Assembly: GCF_014529535.1 (NCBI RefSeq)
Contig: NC_050737.1
Location: 9,530,725-9,594,724, forward strand
Source: Bradysia coprophila
Taxonomy: Eukaryota; Arthropoda; Insecta; Diptera; Sciaridae
Length of the DNA: 64,000 nt
Direction: 5' to 3'
A program made the translations under genes and the position numbers. Position 1 is the first letter of the stretch. Each line of letters begins with the position of its first letter. This document shows positions 1 through 11,404 of this stretch, one piece after another. The notes under the pieces are model-generated. The model saw nothing but the letters and a program-made list of their open reading frames with translations, made no database searches and was not told where the DNA came from.

Positions 1-82
1 TCACTAATTCAATAGAAATCTCGTCTAAATTTAGTTTCTCTCTACTTTCGTCTAAATTCTAATTTGATATTCTTAATGACAG

Positions 83-1156
83 GTAAAATATGTTGGACCA
101 AAATTGATATCGTTCATCGTAGCTGTGATCATCTACTTCCTATTGATTGCATTTGAGCACAACAATCTGGTATGGACAACTATTGTAAAGTGTGCACCAA
201 TTATATGCTTGATGATATTTGTGCTTCTTTATGGCCTGCGTTTTGAAAGGGAGTAAGTTTTGAATAGAAACTTTGAATGTGCCGCACATTATAACAAATA
301 TTCATACAACTTTATCATACCCTGCCAGGTACATTTATTCGCATAAAATATTCATGGGTCTGATATTTTCCTGTTTCGGTGATGCTTTACTGAACGTAGA
401 CCTATTTGCATTCGGAATGGTAATGTTCGGAGTGGCTCAGGTTGTCTACGCATCAGCGTTCGGCTGGAAACCATTGAAGTTATGGATTGGTTTGGTTCTG
501 TATATTTTCGGAGCGATCGGTATGCACATTTTCGAACCGCACTTTAGTCTGAGCTAATTCCTGTCTCCTAATGATTTCAGCAATTTTATTCCTGTACAAA
601 AATATCGACAGCACGGTACTGCTAATTGGTTTACCTGTTTATGGTGTTCTGCTCCTAACGATGTGCTGGAGAGCCATAGTCCGTTTCGGGAATGTTAGAG
701 TAAAAACTCATACTAGCATCGAACCAATTTGACAATTTTCTGATCTTTTTTTCTTAAATTTAATTTTCAGGACTTACGAACGTCTTCCATGATCAACAAT
801 GTCTGTGCGATTGCGAGCGTACTGTTTGTTTTTTCTGATGCTGTGATTGCATTTGATAAATTCTATTCGCCTATATCGTACAGAACTGTAAGTGCATTCC
901 AGAGTTTAGTACTGTTCCTACTTCAACAAAAATAATAATTGTTTTTTTTTTGCGTTTTTAGTTTCTGGTGATGTCAACGTATTACTTTGCTCAATTCGGA
1001 ATAACTTTAAGTATTATCCCATCCAGGGCCACAGTCGAAAAATTCAAATCGATACATACACAAACCGACACAAATGACTATTCCCACAATGTGATCGAAA
1101 ATTTGGATTTGCCGGGACAATTTGCTGTACGCCAAAGAAAATTTAGTGATATTTAA
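83..1156 (+). CDS. TMEM86/YhhN-family lysoplasmalogenase-like membrane protein, 5' end outside window
   Basis: Five exons join in frame: 83-252, 329-519, 581-699, 771-887 and 962-1156, all with GT-AG borders, giving 263 residues plus a stop. The first exon opens at an acceptor, so the start codon lies upstream of the window; the family begins close to this point, so only a few residues should be missing. The protein is a run of hydrophobic helices with the YhhN-family signature around FGDALL and FGVAQVVYASAFG, and a second acidic site near FSDAVIAFDKF. Characterised family members (TMEM86A/B) are multi-pass membrane enzymes that hydrolyse the vinyl-ether bond of lysoplasmalogens; whether this one is active is inference. 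The hydrophilic C-terminal tail of about 45 residues is longer than I expect for the family. The next gene starts 3.3 kb downstream. Confidence 0.85.
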
Positions 1157-1675
1157 GAAAAGTGATAGTTTACGCTGTAATATTAAATTAAATTTCGTTG
1201 TAATATGGTGGATGTGTTTGACAAAAAGTATATAATCTTGGTGATATTGATTTCAACATGTGTGAACAGTGCGACTGCACGAAATGTATAGTGTATTAGT
1301 CGTAGGTAATTGTTCCATTAATTTAAATGCAATTAAAGTAAAAGTAGAACTTTGACAGTTTTTCGTTTTGTTACAATAAGAAAATGAAATGATACCTGCT
1401 GGATGCGCTATTGAAATACCTTCAAAATATGCTATCATAACAATAGCTCGAAAAAAATTCACCCAAAAGAGATGACTTTTTCACTTACAAGATTCTTGAA
1501 AATTGCACCTCGGTGAAACTTGGTGCTATACCAAAACGACGGTAAAACATTTTTTGAACTTTTTTTAATTTTTGTATGTTCTAGTAGACCTCTAGATGCC
1601 GGGAGACCGTTCGCTCCCACTTGATCATATCGTTTTTCCAAACTCCTATCACGTAGCAAATATTGGTCCGATTGA

Positions 1676-1805
1676 AATAGTACATTTCGTACCTAGGACT
1701 AAAAGTCTTTTTTTAACGTGTGAGAAGTTTCCAGACAGAGCCGAAGGCGAGGTCTGGAATCGAATTCGCTAAAAAAGACTTTTAGTCCGTGGTACGAATA
1801 GTATT
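1676..1805. repeat. foldback (MITE-like) element
   Basis: The two ends are inverted copies of each other: the left arm contains GGACTAAAAGTCTTTTTT and the right arm contains its reverse complement, with both tips reading AATA..GTAC when oriented outward. Arms are about 40 bases. The centre is a smaller hairpin, CCAGAC..GTCTGG, around GAGCCGAAGGCGAG. It codes for nothing. This is a non-autonomous element or a cruciform-forming repeat of unknown parent family. Confidence 0.7.
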
Positions 1806-3401
1806 TTTCAAATTGGACGGAGAAAAACTAATTACTGTTCCGGAGTCCTGAGGCCATTTGCTATCCGCTAACACTTTATTTGACTAAAATCCTGCGAGAA
1901 AAATTTGATAATTTTTCTCTTGATATTACTAACATTGGATCTGATATATTCGTGGCATAGCGAAGCGTTTTTCTATTGATAACGTAAAAGAATAGTAGAC
2001 GATAAAAAATGACTGCCATAGTACCGTTCCAGATGCTGTTCCAGCTGTAGAACCCCCGGAAAGAACGAAAAAATCTGCATTTTGGCAGCAACTTTTTTGC
2101 ATGTCGTACAACATTACAACAATTTAAAATAATTTTTTCTTGAGTTATTGTCGAAAAACTGTTTTTGGTACCCTCTGGCATGTCTTCACTTTTGAACGCT
2201 TTTCACAGAAAACACATTTTTTTTAGAAAAAGTGAAAGATACGTGTTTCCTTGAATTGAAAGACGAATCCAACTCATTCATCACTCGTTAAAATCGGAGA
2301 CCGCTTGTTCCCCAATCACCTGAAGATTTGGCGATATCACTCTAAAGCAATTTGAGTCGTTACTGTGAGACAATGACATGAGCGATAAGCACAACGATAA
2401 TAACGATAGTAACACTTATGCACCTAAGATAATTGAAGTAGAAGATTTTGTATCAGATACTTAAAACCAATGAAAGTATAATCTATATAGGTATGGTATG
2501 TCAAAATCAAAATTTGTATCGAGAGGAGGATTTTCATTGGGAGGTCAGTTTATTTATATGAAATCGATATTTCCTTCGGTTTGTATGGACAGACCATACT
2601 TGTTAGTTTATTGCATAAAACAAGAGAAGTAGTAGAGACTTAGTAGACTTGTTAAATGAAAAAAACGACAGAAAATTCAATGGCGATCCAGAACATATTT
2701 TCAGGATTTTTTTCCCTAATTTTCAAAAATTTCCGTGATTTTATTTTAAATTCAAATTATGAAAATCACTGACTAGATTAATGATGAAGCATTACCGATT
2801 CGACCTAGTATTTTTCCATGTTAACACGATCTAAGGATCTTTCTGGAATTATTTCCAATATTTGATGTAGACAATGCGACGCTGGTGACAATAATGCGGG
2901 ATCACGGGAGTGACACTTCTGGGAATATTTTCTGAGTTTCTGTATATACGAACTGTTTCCAGGAAGAAAACCTTTTTTCTATCAGCACAATGCGACGTTG
3001 TGAAAAACGTTGTGTTGACCCTGCTCTGACCACAAACAACATCCTCGAAATGAAATTTCTTATTTTTTCCCCTTTGTGGGGAACGACGTTACCGGTGAAA
3101 AATTTAAAATTTTCAACTATAAAATCTTTCAAATCTTCCCATATTTTCTTTTCTAGATTTTCTTTAATTTTTAAGAATTTAATTTGGGAAAATTCGGAAA
3201 AATCTACGAAATATCGAAAAAATTAAGGAAAATATAGGAAAACTTTTTCCCGTGAATAGTCACTGTATTTTAAGCTAATCGGTGACTTAGCCTGTCATTA
3301 AACAGTAATAAACATTTGGGAAAATATGCTTTGAAATAGATTTAAAGAGAGAAAAAGTGTCGAAAAGCGCACGACGTTTTGCTGGCTAACAAATATACAA
3401 G

Positions 3402-3555
3402 CAGGGCCTGTTAAAACGAAAATGGTTTTGTGAATTTTCTTTAATATCGACGAATTTTCATGATATTTACCGAATCGTAAAAATCACAAAACACTTGAAA
3501 ATCCATTGAATTTCACGAAAATTCGAGAAAATATTTTCCTTAATAAAGCCCCCGA
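3402..3555. repeat. degraded hAT-MITE-like fragment
   Basis: The left end CAGGGCCTGTTAAAA and the right end TTTTCCTTAATAAAGCCC resemble the ends of the well-defined hAT-type MITE at 45588-45841. The interior is similarly AT-rich with runs such as GAAAATTTTC. I could not find a matching 8-base target duplication, so this is a tentative old copy. Confidence 0.3.
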
Positions 3556-4446
3556 CTGCTGGTGATGAAAACTTGACCAAATATTTGCTTTGCCATTAGC
3601 AAAGCTTGAAATAAAGCTCAGCAAAAGCTGGTATAAACAAAGAAACAATTAATTTACCAGTCAACCAGATGCGTATAACATGAACGACGAAAATTGTTCC
3701 TTTCCGAATCGGAATGCCATTTTTTGCGTAGACTCCCTCTCATATCTCCAATTCGCTCATTTTGTGTCCAAAGTAAACAAAATTCGCAAATTTTTACATG
3801 CGCAGATTGTATGTTTCTTTTTTTTTCTTCCTTCTTCGCAAACAAGCTTTCATTCAGATCAACAAACTGTGTATGAAGTTTTCACCAATTGCATTGACAA
3901 AAGAAAAGAAAACTTTTTTCTGTTTCGTTTTTTTGGTTGTGAAAAATCAAAGCTTCGACTTTTATTTTGATTGAAAAACATTCCGATAACTTCTGGTAAG
4001 TCAAAGTGAATACCAATTAAATGCGCTCCGAGTCCAGGTCAAGTGAATTGCAGAGCAAGCATAATAAGCTATCATAATTCGACATATATTTTCGAGAAAA
4101 TCGATTTATCGTGAAATGTTCATTTCAATACGCTCTCATTACATCAAAATTATTTTTATAATTATTGTGTGAACGTCGTTGGGACGCTTTTCATTAAAAA
4201 ACTATTAGAGTCAATCCATTGATGTAATGATTAACTTTTCGTTAATGACATGAAAATACGTTTTCCAATTCATAAATTAATGACTGGGACAAATTACCAA
4301 ATTATTGGCCGTTATTTATTTTAACTAAATTGTTTGGGATTTAATATTTTAATATTTGGCACGATATATTCGACAATGCTTTGCAGAAAAGGAAAATAAT
4401 ATTTTTCCGTTTTCAACATTCCATTAACAGTTCGCATTAACATAAC

Positions 4447-7131
4447 ATGGCATGTCCTTTTGCTCGTCGAACGGAACCAGTGGTGCGACAGGCATCCGTT
4501 GCTGATGCCAATTGGAATATTGAGGATGACCTAGCTGATATTCCAGATGATGCTCTAGCCCTAACGCATTTACAATTGGCCATTCAATTATTAACTGCTC
4601 CTTCAGTAAGTGAATACCTTGGCGTCGGATTTTTTTTCCGTCGTGTTCTTAAGCATGCGAATTTTATGTCCTTTTCCAGAACGATGATATTAACATTGCA
4701 ATAACATCACTCATCTCGAAATACAGCGGAAGATGGCCTGGTATTACCAATTTGTAAGTGAACAGTGCAGATTTTTGGTTATTTCATATATCTCTTGAGA
4801 CACAAGCACGAACGTAGACTCTTTAAAAAGTCACTTTTAGTCGATCCATTTGTGGCCAAATAAGTTTTTATTGTCCAGCTTCTTTCGCTTTTACTGAATC
4901 GTTAAATTTTTACTTGATAGAAAAGTACAACCTGAAACCTTGGCCATTTACCCAAACTATGATTACCTGGCTGACATTCAGGACTCGTTACTCGAAATGG
5001 ACGGTAATTAAATTGAGCGGACTGTATCACATTGACAATTTCTTATAAACAAAAGCCCATTTTTTGATGAAACAGAAGCGTCGGCTAGCGAAATACTGGT
5101 TCTACTCGGTGAGGAACTCATAACGTCATGCTGTTCGGGGATAATTGAGCGTGCATTTCGATGTCTGGGCGGTGATTTGCAAGAGTTTTTGGGCTCCTTA
5201 GACGGTGTCTACGATGTATTGAAGTTACAAGAAGAGGACGTCTCCGACACGGGATTCGTTTGTGCCGGTGAAGGTGAATTGATTTTCACTTCAGAACGAC
5301 CGGTAATCGCTTGGCTACTGCTTGGATCGCTGAAAGCGCTGACAAAAATTTTGTATGGCATCGATGTCAGTATAACGATTGAGCCGGTCGAGGGAGATTT
5401 CAAACGGTATCGGTATTTTTTCACTCAAAAACATGAAGAAGAATCGTCGGAGGAAGAGGAAGATGAGGAGGAGATTGCCAGCAAGGCAATCACCAGCACC
5501 GCTTCGGATTTGAAGATGAGTCCGGCCACGTTCTGCAAAGCGTTTCCATGGCATTTTATTATGAATGAGAACCTCGAGCTTGTACAAATGGGTTTGTGAT
5601 TTGAGTCTCGAAATTTGGTATTTTTTTAATCTTCTTTCGATCCTACAGGCAAAGGCTTTACTAAGCTTTACAAAAGTTCACTTCCGACTCATGGACGTCT
5701 AGCAACTACGTATTTTCGATTCAAAAGACCAATGGGCTTGTCGTTAAAATTTAGGGAAATTGTACGTCGAACCAATACTCCATTTCTAATAGCTTTAAAA
5801 GTGCCATCTGGAAAATCCGATTTTTCTTCCGAGGTAACATTCTTTACCGCAGCGTGTCAAAAAGAAGTTAATTGCTAAGCATCCATTGCACTTTTTTATG
5901 CAGGGATTGGAGATCAAAGGGCAGATGGTATTTTGTCCCGAATCAAATTCGCTTCTATTTATCGGATCACCATTTCTGGATGGCCTAGACGGGCTTACTT
6001 GCAACGGTCTTTTCATATCCGACATTCCATTGCATGACGCAACCAGGGAAGTAATTCTGGTTGGCGAACAGGCACGAGCTCAGGACGGCCTTCGCCGACG
6101 CATGGACAAATTGAAAAGTTCCATCGAAGAGGGAAACGTGGCCGTAATGAAGGAGCGAAAGAAGAATGTCAGTCTGTTGCATTTGATATTTCCGGCAGAG
6201 ATTGCTGAAAGCTTGTGGCTGGGTATGCAAATGCTTTTCGTTCGCTCTATAGTTTTATCTTGTTCATAGGCTGAATCCTTTCCCATCAGGTTCATCAATC
6301 GAAGCCAAAACGTATCCGGATGTTACGATGCTCTTCAGTGACATCGTTGGATTTACGAGTATTTGTTCGACTGCTACACCTTTCATGGTCATTAGCATGT
6401 TAGAACTTCTGTACAAGGATTTTGACGAATTTTGCGGATTCTTCGATGTTTACAAAGTCGAGACGATTGGCGATGCATATTGTGTTGCGAGCGGTCTGCA
6501 TCGAGCTGGCATATATGATGCTCATAAAGTAAGAATGAGAAGAAATGGATTTAAATTTGAAATCGATTTTATCTGGTTGTCTGTCGTAGGTGGCATGGAT
6601 GGCTCTTCGTATGATCGACGCTTGTTCGAAACATAATACTCATGATGGACAGCATATTAGGGTAAAGAAAAACTATTGAAAGACTGAATGGTCCATTGAA
6701 CAATAAATTCTTCCAGATGAGAATCGGAATCCACACAGGTACCGTACTTGCTGGAGTGGTTGGAAGGAAAATGCCCAGATACTGTTTGTTCGGACATAAT
6801 GTTACTATTGCCAACAAGTTTGAATCGGGAAGCGTTGAGCGCAAGATCAACATAAGCCCAACAACGAAAGAGTAACAAATGATTTTCTCGTCCCACCATA
6901 CCGTCGAAAGTAAAAAAAAAAATTGTTTTTCCCAGTTGGTTGATCAAGCATGACGACTACAATCATTTCGATTTGCAACCGCGAGATACATCTTGTTTGC
7001 CCAAGGAGTACACAAATGCCGAAGGTACGTGCTATTTTTTGGAGGGATACAGTCATCCAACGGTCGACGCCGAAGCCAAAGTGGAGCATCATATTGAGGC
7101 AGCCATGAATCAAATAAATGAAAACAATTGA
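4447..7131 (+). CDS. Gycalpha99B: soluble guanylate cyclase alpha subunit
   Basis: Ten exons join in frame: 4447-4605, 4680-4753, 4921-5003, 5076-5591, 5649-5833, 5904-6222, 6290-6528, 6590-6661, 6717-6871, 6936-7131, giving 665 residues. The start MACPF..RR matches the fly alpha subunit as I remember it. Parts in order: N-terminal helical region, H-NOX-like domain (about residues 60-235), an acidic linker rich in E and S, the HNOBA/PAS region (about 265-430) with [21 protein letters not shown], a coiled coil ending [12 protein letters not shown], then the cyclase domain (about 465-635) with [29 protein letters not shown] and [14 protein letters not shown]. As an alpha subunit it should pair with a beta subunit that carries haem; the dimer makes cGMP in response to nitric oxide in the cytosol. 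All splice sites are GT-AG and no frame is broken. The length is close to that of the fly protein. Confidence 0.97.
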
Positions 7132-7310
7132 ATACTCTAGCTTGACCGTGAATGTCATTTAAGGTTAAAAAAGAAAAGAAAAGAAAATTAAAATTGACAA
7201 AAAAAACTTATTGAATGTGGTAGACAAAAAATAATAATATTTGTGGAGCAAAACAAAAAGAAGAAAATTTGGAATGATGTACCTACTAACTACTATGATA
7301 TTGACACTAA

Positions 7311-7316
7311 AATAAA
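7311..7316 (+). terminator. polyadenylation signal, Gycalpha99B
   Basis: AATAAA lies 180 bases after the stop codon of Gycalpha99B in AT-rich sequence and is the best-placed canonical signal there. The true cleavage site is not visible. Confidence 0.45.
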
Positions 7317-7504
7317 TTTATTGATGTTCAGAAATTGAAACGACGGACAGTTTTACTATACCATACCTTTACACCAACTAAGCGCTCAACAATGTTAAGC
7401 TTACTTCTGCTACTTCTTATAATTTAATCTTAGTGCTTAATCTGTGCAGCGAGATCATCTCATTTTGTGAACTAGATTTAATTGAGAGCGAATAGTATTT
7501 TAAT

Positions 7505-7605
7505 AGTTATTTGTGTATTTGTTTTGGACGATAGTTTTTAGGCAATTTCGCGAGTTGTACATGCGAAAGTGCCTAAAATCAATCGTCCAAAACAGATACT
7601 CAACA
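7505..7605. repeat. foldback element, TTTTGGACGAT family
   Basis: The left arm GTTTTGGACGATAGTTTTTA and the right arm, read in reverse complement, GTTTTGGACGATTGATTTTA are inverted repeats, both followed inward by GGCA.TTTCGC. Related copies occur at 8895-8983 and 35846-36091. The flanking word AGTTATTTGTGTAT recurs beside the 35.8-kb copy. Confidence 0.7.
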
Positions 7606-7775
7606 AAATTTGCATGTAAGGGGTTGAAAACCAGAGAAAAATCTCAAAACTCCCTCATTTTCGGCCCCGACACATGAATAGTATTTTACTATGCTGGTGC
7701 ATGTAATAAGGCTATTACATGCATAGGCAATAACCTTTACATCACTCGCATAGTAAAACGTCGTACTACACACGG

Positions 7776-7877
7776 AAAATAAAGTGATATCTCGTATCAC
7801 GATGAGTAAAAGTACCTGGGGCTGCCGCCCTCGGATACTTTTTCTCATCTGGATACGAGATATCACTTTACTTCCCT
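7776..7877. repeat. foldback element with GTGATATCTCGTATC arms
   Basis: The arms around AAAGTGATATCTCGTATC and GATACGAGATATCACTTT are reverse complements, about 40 bases each, closing on a GC-rich centre GGGGCTGCCGCCCTCGG. It lies inside a larger nest of inverted repeats running from about 7663 to 8124. Confidence 0.65.
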
Positions 7878-7902
7878 TGCATAGTAATGTACTATTACAT
7901 GA

Positions 7903-8124
7903 CTAGGGATAAAAAGATGAAAAGTAGAGTTTTCGTGTGAATTTTGTTGATCCGAGGCAAAGCCGAGTAATACTATTACATGCTACATGCGTCGAGAACC
8001 GTACTTTTCATGTTTCAAGCAGCATGATGCCATCAGCATGTTTTCGTGTGTTTATTGACCTCGGCTACGCCTCGGATCAACGAAATTCACACAAAAACTC
8101 TACTTTTCATCTTTTTATCCCTAG
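7903..8124. repeat. foldback element, CTCGGCTACGCCTCGG family
   Basis: The ends CTAGGGATAAAAAGATGAAA and its reverse complement bound a 222-base element with near-perfect arms of about 56 bases, including CGAAAACTC/GAGTTTTCG-type and TTGATCCGAGGC blocks. Between the arms lies a second repeat, CTACATGCGTCGA..CATGTTTCAAGCA..TCAGCATG, which also occurs at 34838, 40483, 45535 and 63785. The right arm carries GACCTCGGCTACGCCTCGG. Sister copies lie at 8400-8545 and 40483-40687. Confidence 0.75.
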
Positions 8125-8399
8125 TTATGTAAATAACTATTAGCACATTTCTCTATATCAGAGGATCAGCTGAAACAAAATGTGTCATTTGAAAGTCGCC
8201 GACTGTAAAAATGAAAGTTTAGCATTTAATTTTGCAGTGAAAGTAGAAAAGTTTTTTGTGAAGAAATTTAGTTTTTCCATACATTTTTCTATAGTTGGAA
8301 AAGATGCACTTTCTACTTACCAAAATGGAAAAATGTCTATGGACCATCGATATTTTCTTTTTCATTACTTTTAGTTTTTACCGCAACGACACGTTAGAT

Positions 8400-8545
8400 G
8401 CACATTTCACTTTTAGAGAAAATCCATTACCTCGGAATAAAAATGGAATGTCTCGTTTTCGTGTGTTTATTGACCTTGATTTCGCCTCCAATCAACAAAA
8501 TTCACACGAAAACTCTACTATTCAACCTTTTATCCCTTGTTTTCA
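8400..8545. repeat. diverged copy of the 7903-8124 foldback
   Basis: It contains GTTTTCGTGTGTTTATTGACC followed by a degraded form of the GC-rich centre and then CACACGAAAACTCTACT and TTTTATCCCT, in the same order as in the better-preserved copies. It has more substitutions than the copies at 7903 and 40563, so it looks older. Confidence 0.55.
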
Positions 8546-8894
8546 AATACTTAACGAACTTTATTATTCAAAAAAAATACAAATTACGAATATAATAATA
8601 ATATTTCACTTGCAGTAAGTGTTTAGCCTAAGGACGGCTTTTCAACTTAATTTAGCGTTAATGTGTTAGTTATTTATATAAATGGCGACTGACAGCGAGA
8701 GGCGAAAGGAAAACTAGACAAAAACCTTTTCTAATACTTGACTTAACTTAAAAACTAAAGACTACAACTGACAGACTTAATTTTACAAACAGGAGGATTA
8801 ACTGGTGTTGTTTTCAAATAACTATTAATGCTATGGACGCAGAAAAACACATCAAATCAAAGGCATAGCTTACGGTACAGAAGCATGTGAAAGT

Positions 8895-8983
8895 ATCTGT
8901 TTGTGACGATTGATTTTAGAAATTTTCACAAGTTGTCATTACTTCGTTCGAAATTGCCTAAAATCAATCATTCCAAACAAATA
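8895..8983. repeat. foldback element, diverged TTTTGGACGAT family
   Basis: The arms TGACGATTGATTTTAG and the reverse complement of CTAAAATCAATCATTCCA face each other across about 35 bases containing GAAATTGCC. It is related to the element at 7505-7605. Confidence 0.55.
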
Positions 8984-9606
8984 AGCGTATTTGCGTCTGA
9001 AAATAAACTTTTGAATTCCGCACGTTTTGCAAAAAGAGTAGAGTGCCTTCATTGATGAAAGACTACCATTTCGACCAATTTAAAAAGGGTAATTTCATTT
9101 TTTTTTGTTTATAGTCATTTTCAACTTCTCTTACTCATCCGATTGTCTTGTACCTCAATGACGACCTCAATGATCACAGAATTACTACGTAAAATATTCG
9201 ACATTGACCATGACCATGTATAAATTGTCAATTCCCCACATTGAACACAGTGTTTAAATCTCGCGTAATTCGTTTGGAATTAAAATAACCTTCAAAACGA
9301 ACTTACTCAATACATAATACTAATAGGATTTAGAAACATTTACCATTAACTCATGCTGATCATTTTGTTCAACAACAGGCAATGCAATGCACTTTCATTT
9401 CATTTGTGTAGAAAATATAAAAGTTCCGTTGATAAAATTCGATGTTGATGTTGACGACAATAAATGTTTTTCTGGAATTTTATGATACGAAATTACAACT
9501 GAATTGAATAATGTTGGAAATCGACTGAGAAATCTAGAAAAACTGGACCTCGATATGGATTTCAGGAAGCACAAAAATACATTTCTTTGAATGCTTCTAT
9601 GGCATC

Positions 9607-9739
9607 GGGGAATCTGGCCCTCGCGATCATAGTATGCGTCCTTTTACTACATGTAACAAAAAGTCATGACTGTGCCAGATTCGCCCCTTAGAGGTGAATC
9701 TGGTACACCATCAATTTTTATGGTGTGCCAGATTACCCC
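9607..9739. repeat. GGGGAATCTGG MITE-like element
   Basis: The ends GGGGAATCTGGC and, in reverse complement, GGGGTAATCTGGCAC form terminal inverted repeats. Internally AGATTCGCCCC and GGTGAATCTGG form another inverted pair. The same element recurs in copy 2 of the duplication (21601-21733) and, diverged, outside it at 25684-25816, where CTGG/CCAG is changed to CTCG/CGAG at both ends together. Confidence 0.7.
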
Positions 9740-9808
9740 ATGTCGACGTGCCATGGTATTATTAAAAGTTGGAGAGGTCGAACTGATTAAATAGTATATT
9801 GTGTAAAA

Positions 9809-10053
9809 AGGACCAAAAAGGTGTGTTTTTGACCCAGGTTGTGGATCGGAGTCCGAGGACGTATTCGCCACATTCCGAAAAAAAAAGTTGACGAAAGAGT
9901 GAGAAAATTTGTTCCCGTTTTGTCTCTCTCTCTCTCTATCGTTAGAGAATGGAACGTTTTTGGTCCACCTGAATATCTAGAACAATATATGTTACTCCGC
10001 TGTACCCTCGGCCGTATTCACCACCTAGGTCAAAAACACACCTTTTTGGTCCT
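9809..10053. repeat. foldback element with AGGACCAAAAAGGTGTG arms
   Basis: The left arm AGGACCAAAAAGGTGTGTTT and its reverse complement at the right end enclose about 245 bases. The similarity continues inward through GACC.AGGT and the GTATTCGCC/GGCCGTATTC blocks. The interior has a short CT run. No target duplication is evident. The second copy is at 21803-22047. Confidence 0.7.
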
Positions 10054-10349
10054 AGTTACATAATATACTAATATCGGTACATTTTGCCCAAATACTCAGC
10101 TTAATTGCTCATCATTCACTAATACCTTTCCCTTCATATTCATTGTTAGCGATGTTTTATGAATATCAAATATCACATTCCGACACAGTCTTCTTAACGG
10201 AAACCTTATCGAACTGTGATTAATTTTCGTGAGATTCCGTCTCCATATACAGAACTGCGCACAATGTGGAACAAAGAACAAAGCCTTCAAATTACAAAAT
10301 CTTTAATAAACCTTTCATTACTGCACATCAATGACACATTTTGTTCATT

Positions 10350-10622
10350 TCACTTCCAGTCAGCATCAGTGTCTGGATTCTCAGAACTATCAGCTGCATC
10401 ATGTCCGGCTGTATTGCCCATGTCAAAGAATTGATTTTTGTTCATGTTTTCCAGAAGGGACACCAACAATCTTTTATTTATTCGATCTGTTTGGGTGATT
10501 TCACGAACGGGTGGTGGTTCTTCCGTTACGGTGTCAATAGTTGTTCCCGTTTGATCAACAGTGCTTTCTAATTCTTTACCTTCATCCTTTGGTTCTGTGT
10601 TTCGACTACCTTCTGATGGCAT
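10350..10622 (-). CDS. hypothetical 90-residue acidic protein, copy 1
   Basis: A single open frame gives 90 residues starting MPSEGSRNTEPKDEG and ending DTDADWK. The N-terminal half is polar and probably disordered; the middle KRLLVSLLENMNKNQFFDMG could form an amphipathic helix; the C-terminus is acidic (HDAADSSENPDTDADWK). There is no signal peptide, no cysteine and no membrane segment. I do not recognise the family. The composition looks protein-like rather than random, and an ATTAAA-type polyadenylation word follows on the minus strand. It lies about 780 bases past the 3' end of the odorant-binding protein gene on the same strand. It could be one exon of a longer gene. An identical copy is at 22344-22616. 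Confidence 0.45.
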   Translation of the reverse strand: MPSEGSRNTEPKDEGKELESTVDQTGTTIDTVTEEPPPVREITQTDRINKRLLVSLLENMNKNQFFDMGNTAGHDAADSSENPDTDADWK

Positions 10623-11404
10623 TCTGCGACACTGTTCTGTTTGTGTGGTTATATTATAGCAACGAATACGATGTACGAATTGAACGATAAATACTGAAAT
10701 TCCAATGTTATTGTTTTAGTTCACCATGACTACTGTGACAGCACAAAAACATTATACTTTTTTCGTGTGGTAGTCGTGCTAGTCGTGCCTGGTGTTTCAT
10801 CGCGAAGACTGTGTGTTACACACACATGGAACGCATTCATTTTCTGCGCAGAATTTTCGAAAAATGCTCGGCTTTAGAAACTTGCACAAACATCTCTTGA
10901 TGAGAATAGTCTCAAGCCGGTTCTTTTGTTCTAATGTAAATTTGGTTTGTACTCATCTCTTAAGCTCAAACGAGCTACTCTGAGTTGCTCTGGTCGACAA
11001 TTATGCATTATTTCACATTGTATTACGATTTTCACCACAGGCACAGGCTAAACAATAGAAAACACAGTACAATTGTAGATGGCAGCAACGCAAAATTGTT
11101 CGTGTGCTTTCTGCTTTATCAACAAAATGACGATGAGCTAGTGTTCACTCAACACTAAGCGATGATTTTAACAAACGATGGTTATACTTTTTGTCGAAAC
11201 GCTAGCCAGACTTAAAAGGTTAAATACGAAATAAGAAAATCCTTTTGTTACATCGAGTAAAAATTTAGTTTACTAAAAATCTTTAATTGAAAAACATTAA
11301 CACTAAAATCTCACTATTTACGTAAACAAATTCATGAACAGCATACGATCATCAACAGTAGAATATTGCGGATTCTTTTACGGCTTGCACAAAAAGCTAA
11401 CTCC

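Larger units (their letters stand above)
1157..4446. other. intergenic stretch with foldback repeats
   Basis: I see no supportable gene between the TMEM86-like gene and Gycalpha99B. The open frames here are short and have no family resemblance. The stretch holds one clear foldback element (1676-1805), one degraded hAT-MITE-like piece (about 3402-3555) and AT-rich sequence with many A and T runs. Confidence 0.6.
7317..9049. other. gene-free stretch packed with foldback repeats
   Basis: No supportable gene. The stretch is built largely of foldback elements listed separately (7505-7605, 7776-7877, 7903-8124, 8400-8545, 8895-8983). Open frames here run through repeat arms and their peptides recur wherever the repeat recurs (for example near 40.6 kb), which argues against coding. 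Confidence 0.65.

Noticed and set aside
5209-6298. Minus-strand open frames inside Gycalpha99B
   Set aside because: They are shadows of well-supported coding exons on the plus strand.
8295-8618. 107-codon open frame
   Set aside because: It runs through a foldback repeat; similar peptide pieces appear at the other copies (7937-8143, 40595-40831), which marks them as repeat-derived.
9647-10063. Open frames on both strands near the GGGGAATC MITE and the AGGACC foldback
   Set aside because: They consist of repeat sequence and are duplicated only because the segment is duplicated.
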